A stretch of 9,562 nt of DNA from Candidatus Margulisiibacteriota bacterium (GCA_031264205.1 JAISEH010000113.1:1-9562); one strand, 5' to 3'; shown: positions 1-6,209, counted from the stretch's first letter. Notes: a model not told the origin generated them from the sequence alone. Numbers and translations are program-made.

Positions 1-83
1 CTGACAGCCAGCGCCGCATCGGTTGTCGGTGTTGTGCCGTTCGCTGTCTCACTGTCCGGCAACTTGTATTTGTAACGCGCCAT
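1..83 (-). CDS. Unrecognised protein, N-terminal fragment (runs off the left edge)
   Basis: Only the first 27 codons are inside the window, beginning MARYKYKLPDSETANGTTP and turning Thr/Ala-rich; I do not recognise the family. Two in-frame ATGs occur, at 89 and 83. The Shine-Dalgarno AAGGGGG (complement of 97..91) is 7 nt from the ATG at 83 but only 1 nt from the one at 89, so 83 is the chosen start. A near-consensus sigma70-type promoter (TTGACT, 16 nt, TATAAT) lies directly upstream. The gene is divergent from the XRE regulator at 188-511 and shares its control region, so it is a probable target of that regulator. The short basic-aromatic start followed by a Thr-rich stretch could suit a surface or phage-structural protein, but that is a guess. 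Confidence 0.6.
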   Translation of the reverse strand, partial: MARYKYKLPDSETANGTTPTTDAALAV

Positions 84-129
84 AAACATACCCCCTTGTT
101 TGTTATATCAGCAAATAGCTAATACTAAT

Positions 130-157
130 ATTATAGTGTCTATTTGCCAATAGTCAA
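130..157 (-). promoter_or_regulatory. Leftward promoter for the gene at 83..1
   Basis: On the minus strand there is a -35 box TTGACT (157..152), a 16-nt spacer and a perfect -10 box TATAAT (135..130). The expected transcription start is near 123, giving a leader of about 40 nt before the ATG at 83. The spacer is almost filled by the dyad at 140-153, so a protein bound there would block RNA polymerase. Confidence 0.7.
140..153. promoter_or_regulatory. Operator-like dyad in the divergent control region
   Basis: CTATTTGCCAATAG is a 14-bp dyad matching its own reverse complement at 12 of 14 positions. Related half-sites surround it: GCAAATAG at 111-118 is the exact reverse complement of CTATTTGC at 140-147, and GCCAAT at 146-151 is the inverse of ATTGGC at 161-166. 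The dyad sits inside the spacer of the leftward promoter and overlaps the -35 of the rightward one. That is the layout expected for an operator of the adjacent XRE protein, repressing the left gene and controlling itself. The assignment to that protein is inferred. Confidence 0.55.
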
Positions 158-172
158 GTCATTGGCTATAAG
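144..172 (+). promoter_or_regulatory. Rightward promoter for the XRE gene at 188
   Basis: TTGCCA (144-149), a 17-nt spacer and TATAAG (167-172) give a reasonable sigma70-type promoter with a start point near 179. The leader would be only about 9 nt and holds no Shine-Dalgarno sequence, so the regulator may be made from a leaderless or near-leaderless mRNA. A second TATAAT at 179-184 is too close to the ATG at 188 to serve this start codon. Confidence 0.5.
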
Positions 173-187
173 TATATATATAATTCC

Positions 188-511
188 ATGGGCTTAAAGC
201 AAATATTCATTGCTAATCTGCGTAAAATTCGGAGAGCGGCTGGCCTGTCCCAAATGCAGCTGGCTTTTCACTGCAACACCGCGCCCAGCTATATCGGCGA
301 GATCGAGATCGGTCGCCGTTTCCCGTCTATAGAGATGATCGAAAAAATCGCTGTGGCCTTGCAAATACAACCGCAGCTACTTTTTGCCGATCAGCCGCGT
401 GTGCCGCGTTATCAAATGGCGCGGGAGTTTTCGTTTTTGCCGGAAACGCTCAAAAAAGATTTACTCAAAAAAGTGACCTCGGCCACGCAGAAAGTTTTAC
501 AAAAATATTAG
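188..511 (+). CDS. Small XRE-family (HTH_3) DNA-binding regulator
   Basis: A 107-residue protein with a Cro/C1-type helix-turn-helix at about residues 8-66. Recognisable elements are LRKIRRAAGLSQMQLAF (helices 1-2), the recognition-helix region APSYIGEIEIGRRFPS, and IEKIAVALQIQPQLLF at the end of the fold. The remaining 40 residues are basic and helical, with no visible ligand-binding or protease domain, so this is a minimal transcriptional regulator. It is divergent from the gene at 83..1 and converges on purF, ending 18 nt from the purF stop. No Shine-Dalgarno precedes the ATG at 188, but it is the only start that leaves the HTH intact. The dyad at 140-153 is its probable operator. Small XRE genes of this form often control phage-derived, toxin-antitoxin or restriction genes. 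Confidence 0.85.
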   Translation: MGLKQIFIANLRKIRRAAGLSQMQLAFHCNTAPSYIGEIEIGRRFPSIEMIEKIAVALQIQPQLLFADQPRVPRYQMAREFSFLPETLKKDLLKKVTSATQKVLQKY

Positions 512-529
512 TGAATTGGCGCGGGGTTT

Positions 530-1921
530 CTAATTTAATTTGTAGGCCAGCCCGAGTTCCTCGTCCTGTGGCACACCGGCTTTGTACACGCAGTCAAAAC
601 AACCCTGACAAAAACCAAAATCTTTCAGGCCGATAGCTTCGCGCATGGCCGCGATCGACAAATAACCGAGCGTGTCCGCGCCGAGTTTGCGGCAGATCTC
701 CGGCACGGAATAATTGGCGGCGATGAGTTCGGATTTGAGCGGCGTGTCAATGCCGTAATAACACGGGCTAACACTGGGTGGCGCCGAAACGCGGAAATGC
801 ACTTCGCGCGCGCCGTGGTCGCGCAACAGCCTGACCAGTTTGGCCGAAGTCGTGCCGCGCACAATAGAATCATCCAGCAAAACGACCCGCCGTCCATCCA
901 GCACTTCCGGCAGAGGATTGAGCTTGAGCCGCACGCCCAGTTCGCGCATACTTTGTGACGGATTGATAAACGTGCGCCCGACATAACGGTTTTTGATCAG
1001 GCCGGCCTCGTAGGGAATCCCCGACGCTTTGGCAAAACCGACCGCCGCCGGTATGCCGGAGTCCGGCACCGGTATCACCACATCGGCTTCGACGGGATGC
1101 TCCCGATACAGCAGCTCGCCGAATTTCTCGCGAACCTTGTAAACATTGCGTCCCTCGATATAAGAATCCGGACGGGCAAAATAAATATACTCAAAAACAC
1201 ACAGCGCCGAGGGTTTCGTGTCGTCATATATAATAGAAGATATCGAATCGGCGGTCAGCGTGACGATCTCGCCTTTGCGGACTTCGCGCACGAGCGTCGC
1301 GCCGGTAATATCCAGCGCGCAGGATTCCGAAGCCAGCACATAACCACCGTCATTGGCCAGCGCGCCAAAACACAAGGGACGAATGCCGTAAGGGTCGCGC
1401 ATACCTATAATCTGGCCGCGGGTCAGCACCACCAGCGAAAACGCGCCTTTGAGTTTGGGCGCGATAGCGGCCAGAGCAGCCGCGGTGTCGCCCTGGTAAT
1501 TTTTGGCCAGCAGCCAGCCGATGATCTCCGAGTCCGAAGACATTTGCAGCTCGACGCCGCTGGCTTCCAGCTCGGCGCGCAATTCCGCCGCGTTGACCAG
1601 ATTGCCATTGTGCGCCAGCAAAGCGGTTTCCCCGCCGGAGAGCGGCACCACGATCGGCTGAGCGTTTTTGATCTGCGACGCGCCGGTCGTCGAATAACGC
1701 ACATGACCGATCGCCTGCCGCCCCGGTAAACTCTGAATAATATTTTCCGTGAAAACTTGCGGCACCAGCCCCATGCCTTTGTGATAATGCACCGCGCCTT
1801 TGTCGTCGAGCGTCGCGATGCCGGCGGATTCCTGCCCGCGATGCTGCAAAGAATACAGGCCAAAATAAGCCAGTTTGCTGGCCTCACATTGTCCGCCGAT
1901 AATCCCAAATACGCCGCACAT
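530..1921 (-). CDS. purF: Amidophosphoribosyltransferase (glutamine PRPP amidotransferase)
   Basis: This cytosolic enzyme catalyses the first committed step of purine synthesis: PRPP plus glutamine gives 5-phosphoribosylamine. The 463-residue protein is full length. It starts MCGVFGIIGG, so Met removal exposes Cys2 as the Ntn-glutaminase nucleophile and there is no long propeptide. Glutaminase-domain landmarks are HVRYSTTG (73-80), HNGNLVN (104-110) and SSDSE (128-132). The phosphoribosyltransferase domain carries the PRPP loop VLLDDSIVRGTT (347-358). Cys241, Cys387, Cys438 and Cys441 match the spacing of the [4Fe-4S] ligands of the Bacillus-type enzyme, so it is probably an oxygen-sensitive Fe-S form. 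It starts one nucleotide after the purL stop (TAATATG), implying translational coupling. It is the last gene of the nadD-purL-purF run; I see no convincing intrinsic terminator after it. Confidence 0.97.
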   Translation of the reverse strand: MCGVFGIIGGQCEASKLAYFGLYSLQHRGQESAGIATLDDKGAVHYHKGMGLVPQVFTENIIQSLPGRQAIGHVRYSTTGASQIKNAQPIVVPLSGGETALLAHNGNLVNAAELRAELEASGVELQMSSDSEIIGWLLAKNYQGDTAAALAAIAPKLKGAFSLVVLTRGQIIGMRDPYGIRPLCFGALANDGGYVLASESCALDITGATLVREVRKGEIVTLTADSISSIIYDDTKPSALCVFEYIYFARPDSYIEGRNVYKVREKFGELLYREHPVEADVVIPVPDSGIPAAVGFAKASGIPYEAGLIKNRYVGRTFINPSQSMRELGVRLKLNPLPEVLDGRRVVLLDDSIVRGTTSAKLVRLLRDHGAREVHFRVSAPPSVSPCYYGIDTPLKSELIAANYSVPEICRKLGADTLGYLSIAAMREAIGLKDFGFCQGCFDCVYKAGVPQDEELGLAYKLN

Positions 1922-1922
1922 A

Positions 1923-4214
1923 TTATTTCTCGCTCAAAAGTTTTGGTATCGCGTTGTAGTATTTATCCGCCATTTTAACCACGGACAGATCGATCAATTT
2001 TTCACCATCCACAGTCACACTAAAATTTCCGGCCTGCACTTTGCCCATTAACTGTGTGTGCACGTCATATTTAGCCACCAATTTTTGCAAAGCCGAGAGT
2101 TTGTCCGGAGCGATGGTTACAACAGCCCGCGCCTGCGTCTCCGCAAAAAGCAAAGCGTCCAGCCGCAATTTACCGGACATGAGCTGCACTTTCGCGCCCC
2201 GGCCAGAGCTAATAGCCGACTCCGCCAGCGCGACGAGCAAACCGCCTTCCGAGAGATCATGCGCGCTATGCAGCACGTCCTGCTCAATACTGTCGATCAA
2301 AAATTCCTGCAGGACTTTTTCCTGACGCAGGTCGATGTGCGGCGGCAGGCCGGCTTCCATATCGTGCTGCAGTTTTAGGTATTCCGTGCCACCGATCGCG
2401 TTGCGCGTCCAACCGATCTGAAAAATCAAATCGCCGGCATTTTGAAACTGCATGGTGATCCGCGGCGTGTCCGGCTCGATAACGCCGGCCAGACCGATCA
2501 CCGGCGTTGGGTAAATCGGGCCGAGCGAGGATTCGTTGTACATACTGACATTACCGGAAATTATCGGCGCGTCAAAAACGCGGCAGGCGTCAGCAATGCC
2601 CTGACAGACGCGGCGCATACTCCAAAAATTTTCCGGCTTTTCGGGATTGGCGAAATTCAAACAATCTGTGGCGCCGAGCGGCCGTGCGCCCACGCAGGCC
2701 AGATTGCGGGCGGCTTCAGCCACGGCCGCGGCTCCGCCGGTGTATGGATCGAGATAGGCATAGCGCGCGTTGCAATCCGTGGTCAGGGCGATCTTTTTGT
2801 CCGAACCTTTCAGGCGGAGCACGGCGGCGTCCGCCGCCCCCGGCGCCACTACTGTATTGGTCTGCACCATGTGATCGTACTGTTCGTAAACGCAACGTTT
2901 GCTGGCAATATTCGGCACGGCAAGCAAAGCCAACAATGTTTCTTCCGCTTTGGCTTTGGGCAGATCCGGCAAAGTTTCGATCTTTACTTTCTGCACTTCT
3001 TTCAAATAATACGGCTCGGCTTCCGCGCATTCATACACTGGAGCGTCGTCGGCCAGCGAGCGCGCCGGCACTTCGGCCACGATCTCATTCTGAAAAATAC
3101 AACGCAGTTTATCACCCTCGACAATTTCACCAATCTCCACCGCGTGCAGTCCCCAGCGGCTGAAAATATCATAAGCGGTTTGCTCGCGGCCTTTTTCGAC
3201 GATCACGACCATGCGCTCCTGAGATTCGGACAACAGCATTTCGTAAGGCGTCATATTTTTTTCGCGCTGCGGCACTTTGTCCAGATAGAGGTCGATACCG
3301 GAGCCGGAACGGCTGGCCATTTCGCTGGTGGAAGAAGTCAGCCCCGCCGCGCCCATGTCCTGCATCCCGACCACAATTCCGGTTTTCACCAATTCCAGAC
3401 AGGCTTCCAGCAAAACTTTTTCCTTGAAAGGATCACCGACCTGCACCGACGAGCGTTTTTCTTCCGTCTCTTTGGAAATTTCGACCGAAGCAAAAGTCGC
3501 ACCATGAATGCCGTCGCGTCCCGTATCCGCGCCGACGTACAGCACTTTGTTGCCCAGGCCTGCCGCTTTACCACGCACGATCGGCCCGTACAATTCATCG
3601 ACCGGCTCGCCGCCGGACTGCACTACGCCTACGCACATTGCGTTGACCAAAATATTCGTGCCGTAAGAATCCGAAAAATAAATTTCGCCGCCGACCGTCG
3701 GCACACCGATACAGTTGCCGTAACCGGCGATGCCGCCCACCACGCCGTTGAAAAGATAATTCATGCGGGGATTGTCCGGCCCGATACTGCCAAAACGCAG
3801 TGAATTGAGCGACGCGATCGGCCGCGCGCCCATCGTGAACACATCGCGGATAATACCGCCCACGCCAGTCGCCGCGCCCTGATACGGCTCGACCGCCGAA
3901 GGATGATTGTGTGACTCGATCTTAAAACTCAAAGCCAGACCGCCGCCGATGTCCACGATACCGGCATTCTCACCTGGTCCCTGCAACACGTATTTGCCGG
4001 TCGTCGGAAATAATTTGAGCAACGGTTTGGAATGTTTGTAGCTGCAATGCTCCGACCACAGCACTGAGTACATACCTAATTCCGCGATCGACGGGTGGCG
4101 GCCGAGAATTTTTTTGATGCGATTGTATTCGTCATCGGTCAGGCCGTGCTCCCGAATGACCTCTTTGCTAAAAGCTTTGGTGTCCGCGATAGTCCGGTTA
4201 AAATTAAAATCCAA
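1923..4214 (-). CDS. purL: Phosphoribosylformylglycinamidine synthase, small PurL subunit
   Basis: PurL catalyses the ATP-dependent fourth step of purine synthesis, FGAR plus glutamine-derived ammonia to FGAM. At 763 residues it is the small form that needs PurQ (glutaminase) and PurS; neither is in the window. The first half holds WSEHCSYKHS (53-62) and ESHNHPSAVEPYQGAATG (100-117), containing the conserved histidines, then MQDMGAAGLTSSTSEMA (284-300) and LLSESQERM (327-335). The second, duplicated half has DCNARYAYLDPYTGGA (480-495) and the ISGNVSMYNES stretch (552-562), followed near the end by the HDLSEGG motif. The start codon is TTG at 4214, supported by GGGAG (complement of 4226..4222) 7 nt upstream and by the family N-terminus; no in-frame ATG fits. 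It overlaps nadD by 11 nt and nearly touches purF, so the three genes are probably one transcript. Confidence 0.97.
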   Translation of the reverse strand: MDFNFNRTIADTKAFSKEVIREHGLTDDEYNRIKKILGRHPSIAELGMYSVLWSEHCSYKHSKPLLKLFPTTGKYVLQGPGENAGIVDIGGGLALSFKIESHNHPSAVEPYQGAATGVGGIIRDVFTMGARPIASLNSLRFGSIGPDNPRMNYLFNGVVGGIAGYGNCIGVPTVGGEIYFSDSYGTNILVNAMCVGVVQSGGEPVDELYGPIVRGKAAGLGNKVLYVGADTGRDGIHGATFASVEISKETEEKRSSVQVGDPFKEKVLLEACLELVKTGIVVGMQDMGAAGLTSSTSEMASRSGSGIDLYLDKVPQREKNMTPYEMLLSESQERMVVIVEKGREQTAYDIFSRWGLHAVEIGEIVEGDKLRCIFQNEIVAEVPARSLADDAPVYECAEAEPYYLKEVQKVKIETLPDLPKAKAEETLLALLAVPNIASKRCVYEQYDHMVQTNTVVAPGAADAAVLRLKGSDKKIALTTDCNARYAYLDPYTGGAAAVAEAARNLACVGARPLGATDCLNFANPEKPENFWSMRRVCQGIADACRVFDAPIISGNVSMYNESSLGPIYPTPVIGLAGVIEPDTPRITMQFQNAGDLIFQIGWTRNAIGGTEYLKLQHDMEAGLPPHIDLRQEKVLQEFLIDSIEQDVLHSAHDLSEGGLLVALAESAISSGRGAKVQLMSGKLRLDALLFAETQARAVVTIAPDKLSALQKLVAKYDVHTQLMGKVQAGNFSVTVDGEKLIDLSVVKMADKYYNAIPKLLSEK

Positions 4215-4743
4215 ACGTCTGCTCCCGTATCCGCGTCGAAGAAATATCCCGTCCGGCGTCTTCGATCAGATAAATTTGGTCTAAAAACTTTTCCTGTCCC
4301 GCAAACATCTGTTCGATCCGGGCAAAATCATAGCCCGGGCGAAAAATCACAATAAAGCGCGTCAAAGTTAATAATTTAACCGGTTCTTTCCAGCTAAATA
4401 TTTTCTCGAACGCATCGGTGCCGATTATATAGTACAAGTCAGCGTCTGTAAAATCCGGCTGTTTTTTTAAATATTCGAGAGTGTCCACCGCGTAAGACGC
4501 GCCGCCACGCTCGATCTCGGCCAGGCAAATGTCCATATAAGCATAGGACTGCAAGGCGCGGCGCAGCAGCTCTACGCGCTCCACCGCGGAATAACGCGGC
4601 TGGGCTTTGTGCACAGCTTGATTGAATGGCACAAAATAAATTTTGTCCAAAGTCAATTCCCGCTGCGCCAGACGCGCGGCCTGAAGATGCCCCTCATGCA
4701 CCGGATCAAACGCGCCGCCGAAAATGCCGAATTTTTTGGTCAT
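4204..4743 (-). CDS. nadD: Nicotinate-nucleotide adenylyltransferase, C-terminally short
   Basis: NadD adenylates nicotinate mononucleotide to deamido-NAD in NAD synthesis. The 179-residue protein has the nucleotidyltransferase signature GGAFDPVHEGH (9-19), VHKAQPRYSAVERVELLRRAL (44-64) where the family's HK...R region lies, GTDAFEKIFSWK (108-119) and the second ATP-binding motif ISSTRIRE (167-174). It ends five residues after that motif (QTFGF), whereas NadD proteins usually run about 20-30 residues further through a segment resembling YLVPxxVxxYI; neither other frame downstream restores it. Its end overlaps the purL start by 11 nt. There is no Shine-Dalgarno before the ATG, and a TATACT hexamer lies where a -10 box would give a start point at or next to that ATG, so a leaderless mRNA is possible. 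It heads the nadD-purL-purF run and is divergent from the Phd-ParE pair. Confidence 0.88.
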   Translation of the reverse strand: MTKKFGIFGGAFDPVHEGHLQAARLAQRELTLDKIYFVPFNQAVHKAQPRYSAVERVELLRRALQSYAYMDICLAEIERGGASYAVDTLEYLKKQPDFTDADLYYIIGTDAFEKIFSWKEPVKLLTLTRFIVIFRPGYDFARIEQMFAGQEKFLDQIYLIEDAGRDISSTRIREQTFGF

Positions 4744-4746
4744 GCC

Positions 4747-4761
4747 AAAGTATAATACTTT
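4747..4761. promoter_or_regulatory. 15-bp perfect palindrome at the nadD start
   Basis: AAAGTATAATACTTT is a perfect 7-1-7 palindrome ending 3 nt before the nadD ATG. It contains the minus-strand hexamer TATACT (4754..4749), a good -10 match, although the only -35-like sequence (TTGAGC, 4774..4769) is just 14 nt away. It could be an operator over the nadD-purL-purF promoter or simply a symmetric -10 region. No purine riboswitch fits in the 103-nt gap between nadD and the divergent antitoxin gene. Confidence 0.4.
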
Positions 4762-4782
4762 TTACGCCGCTCAAGCTAGCGT

Positions 4783-4837
4783 TTGACCTCTTAGCCAAAT
4801 TAGGATATAATAAGGTCAGTTTAAGGATAGAAAGGAG
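4783..4837 (+). promoter_or_regulatory. Promoter and RBS of the Phd-ParE operon
   Basis: TTGACC (4783-4788), exactly 17 nt, then a perfect TATAAT (4806-4811) form a near-consensus promoter with a start point near 4818. A strong Shine-Dalgarno AAAGGAG (4831-4837) lies 9 nt before the ATG at 4847. Antitoxin operons of this type are usually repressed by the antitoxin-toxin complex at the promoter; I do not see an obvious long dyad that I would name as the operator. Confidence 0.75.
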
Positions 4838-4846
4838 CAATAAATT

Positions 4847-5128
4847 ATGCCGCCGATAATGACTAAAGCAATGCCGATTACGGAGCTGAAAAAAACCAAT
4901 GAGATTTCTAAATACTGCCACGAGGCCAACGAGCCGGTGCTTATCACCAAAAACGGCTACAGTGACCTGATCATCATGAGCGTGGAAACTTATGAACGCG
5001 AAATGTTCAAGCAGGAAGTTTATTTGAAATTAGCCGAAGCCGAAGCGGAGTATCAGTCCGGCGCGCCGTTGATACCATTTGATAAAACGCTCAAAGAAAT
5101 ACGGGCCAAAATAAATGCCTCTAAATAA
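4847..5128 (+). CDS. Phd/YefM-family antitoxin
   Basis: A 93-residue protein that should neutralise the toxin encoded just downstream and autorepress the operon. The N-terminal Phd/YefM fold is visible: PITELKKTNEISKYCHEANE (about 10-29), then PVLITKNGYSDLIIMSVETYE (30-50), the typical beta-hairpin plus helix that dimerises and binds DNA. The C-terminal part (about 55-93) is charged and probably disordered until it wraps the toxin. The toxin gene begins at 5115, overlapping this one by 14 nt, the usual coupled arrangement. The ATG at 4847 is set by AAAGGAG. It is an accessory gene squeezed between nadD and the second toxin-antitoxin pair. Confidence 0.9.
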   Translation: MPPIMTKAMPITELKKTNEISKYCHEANEPVLITKNGYSDLIIMSVETYEREMFKQEVYLKLAEAEAEYQSGAPLIPFDKTLKEIRAKINASK

Positions 5129-5420
5129 ACCCAAAATACTGCTCACGGCGCATAACGACATTCATCAAATCGTCGATTATCTTTTGGCCAACAACAAACA
5201 AGCGGCCGCGGCTTTTTCTCAAGCCATAGACCGCGCGCAGGAGCAGTTGGCCTTATTCCCCGAAAGTGCGCCCATTTCTAGCAACGCCCGTCTGGCCGAC
5301 GAAAAATACAGAGCGCTGGTTTTAATTTATGATTATTTATTATTTTACAAAATCCATAAACAAACCGTCGTCGTTTACAGAGTGCTCAACGGCAAACGGA
5401 ATTACGGAGAGTTTGTTTAA
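5115..5420 (+). CDS. ParE/RelE-superfamily toxin
   Basis: A 101-residue protein of the ParE/RelE toxin fold, the toxin partner of the overlapping Phd/YefM antitoxin. The pattern is a helical hairpin (HNDIHQIVDYLLANNKQAAA, then FSQAIDRAQEQLALFPESAP), followed by strands ending in YRALVLIYDYLLFYKIHKQ and VVVYRVLNGKRNYGEFV. The closing strand plus GKRNY is characteristic of the ParE 'plasmid stabilisation' branch. Members poison either DNA gyrase (ParE) or ribosome-bound mRNA (RelE), and sequence alone does not settle which applies here. Its last six codons and stop lie in a 30-bp direct repeat that recurs at 6180-6209. It converges on the yafQ-type toxin gene, whose stop is 26 nt away. Confidence 0.85.
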   Translation: MPLNKPKILLTAHNDIHQIVDYLLANNKQAAAAFSQAIDRAQEQLALFPESAPISSNARLADEKYRALVLIYDYLLFYKIHKQTVVVYRVLNGKRNYGEFV

Positions 5421-5428
5421 GCCATTTT
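5399..5428. repeat. Direct repeat DR1, left copy (parE 3' end)
   Basis: This 30-nt stretch covers the toxin codons NYGEFV, the stop TAA and the following GCCATTTT. It recurs at 6180-6209 with one mismatch (T5414 versus C6195), a synonymous TTT/TTC change in the Phe codon. Read on the minus strand, the part after the stop gives EKMA followed by a stop, matching KKMA at the end of the collar gene. This copy therefore carries tails of both genes that abut at the right copy. Confidence 0.9.
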
Positions 5429-5445
5429 TTCAGTACAGTATAAAA

Positions 5446-5721
5446 CTAACGAAACAAATCCGAATGTGTGCCGGTGCGTGCAAAATAGATTTCTTTTGTT
5501 TTCTCATCGATGCTGTATATCAGCAGCCAATCAGGCGCAATATGGCAATCCATATAGCCAGAATAATTACCTTGCAAAGGATGCGGACGATATTTGGCTG
5601 ACAAAGGAATTTCTTTTTCCAAGTCGAGCATAACATTTATCAATTTTTGTATTTTGCAGCCACGCCTCTGACACAATTTATAATCTTTCTGAAATTGGGA
5701 AGAATAAACCGCCTTGCGCAC
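5446..5721 (-). CDS. YafQ-type RelE-superfamily mRNA interferase toxin
   Basis: A 91-residue toxin closely fitting the YafQ branch, which cleaves mRNA on the ribosome. The diagnostic block GNYSGYMDCHIAPDWLLIYS (51-70) and the terminal RTGTHSDLF (82-90) are intact. His47, His60, Asp64 and His86 occupy positions expected for the YafQ active site, with Phe90 at the conserved C-terminal aromatic, so the toxin looks functional. The start is GTG at 5721, 3 nt after the antitoxin stop, with AGAGG of the antitoxin 3' end as ribosome site. It forms an operon with the DinJ-like antitoxin, lies on the opposite strand from Phd-ParE and converges with it. The whole module is flanked by direct repeat DR1. 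Confidence 0.92.
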   Translation of the reverse strand: MRKAVYSSQFQKDYKLCQRRGCKIQKLINVMLDLEKEIPLSAKYRPHPLQGNYSGYMDCHIAPDWLLIYSIDEKTKEIYFARTGTHSDLFR

Positions 5722-5724
5722 AAA

Positions 5725-6000
5725 TTAACCTCTCATTTTTTTCACAAAATCAGCCACTGTCAGAGATACCTTGCGTTTTCGCCCTGCCCGCATATCATTT
5801 AATTCCTGCATAGCAGCAAGTGTCACGTCATTCGGCATATCCAAAGTCAGCTCGAAAGGAATTTTACGCTGGCGCACAACCTGACGTACAAAAACATTAA
5901 AAGCCGTCGTAATATTTAATCCCAGTTCGGCAAACAGATTTTCCGCTTGTTCTTTCAAACCTTTATTTATGCGAATGCTCAAATTGACAGTATCGGTCAT
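5725..6000 (-). CDS. RelB/DinJ-family antitoxin
   Basis: A 91-residue antitoxin pairing with the downstream YafQ-type toxin. The first 45 residues form a ribbon-helix-helix DNA-binding domain: beta strand VNLSIRINKGLKEQAE, then helix AELGLNITTAFNVFVRQVVRQRKIPFEL (about 25-52), the canonical RelB/DinJ signature. The C-terminal half (about 55-91, with MRAGRKRK and VADFVKKMRG) is the toxin-wrapping tail. Its ATG is preceded by GGAGG (complement of 6012..6008) with 7 nt spacing. It should repress its own promoter as dimer and complex. The 197 bp upstream, to the collar gene end, carry its promoter, two hairpins and the right copy of DR1. Confidence 0.92.
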   Translation of the reverse strand: MTDTVNLSIRINKGLKEQAENLFAELGLNITTAFNVFVRQVVRQRKIPFELTLDMPNDVTLAAMQELNDMRAGRKRKVSLTVADFVKKMRG

Positions 6001-6015
6001 AATAAATCCTCCGTT

Positions 6016-6055
6016 TAATTGCTGGAATTATACCACAAATATAGGCGTAATACAA
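6016..6055 (-). promoter_or_regulatory. Promoter and possible operator of the DinJ-YafQ pair
   Basis: On the minus strand there is TTGTAT (6055..6050), a 17-nt spacer and TATAAT (6032..6027), with an upstream TGG making an extended -10. The short dyad TAATT-5-AATTA (6016-6030) overlaps the -10 and start region and is a candidate ribbon-helix-helix operator. Confidence 0.6.
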
Positions 6056-6097
6056 GTGCATTATATAGACATTGCACCTGTTTTTGAAAATACCGAG

Positions 6098-6131
6098 CCA
6101 GTAGAGGCGTTACATGCAACGCTTCTACTGG
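6098..6131. repeat. REP-like GTAG...CTAC hairpin
   Basis: CCAGTAGAGGCGTT (6098-6111) pairs with AACGCTTCTACTGG (6118-6131) around the loop ACATGC. The 14-bp stem has a single G.U pair when read on the plus strand. No T-run follows on either strand, so it is not an ordinary intrinsic terminator. The GTAG start and the GCGTT/AACGC stem with a CATG-containing loop recall dispersed REP-type palindromes mobilised by REP-associated tyrosine transposases. No transposase is present here. Membership needs more copies elsewhere in the genome. Confidence 0.6.
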
Positions 6132-6156
6132 ACACCGACAGGCGGACTGGTGGGGT

Positions 6157-6175
6157 GTTTCACTGCAGGTGAAAC
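6157..6175. repeat. Perfect 7-bp hairpin near the DR1 right copy
   Basis: GTTTCAC (6157-6163) and GTGAAAC (6169-6175) form a perfect stem with a 5-nt loop. Within it CAGGTG (6166-6171) is complementary to CACCTG at 6075-6080, and ACACC (6132-6136) is complementary to GGTGT (6154-6158). The stretch 6075-6175 could therefore fold as one branched structure that includes the REP-like hairpin. It lies 23 nt beyond the collar-gene stop but lacks a T-run, so a terminator role is weakly supported. Confidence 0.5.
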
Positions 6176-6179
6176 GTTA

Positions 6180-6209
6180 GAATTACGGAGAGTTCGTTTA
6201 AGCCATTTT
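6180..6209. repeat. Direct repeat DR1, right copy (orphan parE tail plus collar tail)
   Basis: This stretch reads NYGEFV-stop on the plus strand, as at the end of parE, but no toxin gene precedes it; the upstream in-frame codons read SLQVKR and then a TAG. On the minus strand it contains the true stop and last codons (KMA) of the collar gene. It matches 5399-5428 at 29 of 30 positions. Confidence 0.9.

Noticed and set aside
1097..1729. Plus-strand open frame of 210 codons inside purF
   Set aside because: It is antisense to conserved PurF motifs, lacks start signals and reads as a compositional shadow.
2442..3803. Long plus-strand open frame (453 codons) inside purL
   Set aside because: It is antisense to an unmistakable purL, has no ribosome site and gives a His/Arg/Phe-rich product typical of the complement of a biased coding frame.
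6098..6131. Hairpin as an intrinsic terminator
   Set aside because: No T-run follows the stem on either strand, and it lies upstream of the DinJ promoter rather than directly after a gene.
6171..6187. Integron attC-like core (AACGTTAGAA) next to the DR1 right copy
   Set aside because: GTTAGAA breaks the GTTRRRY consensus at the last base, and no matching RYYYAAC partner or paired inner boxes were found.
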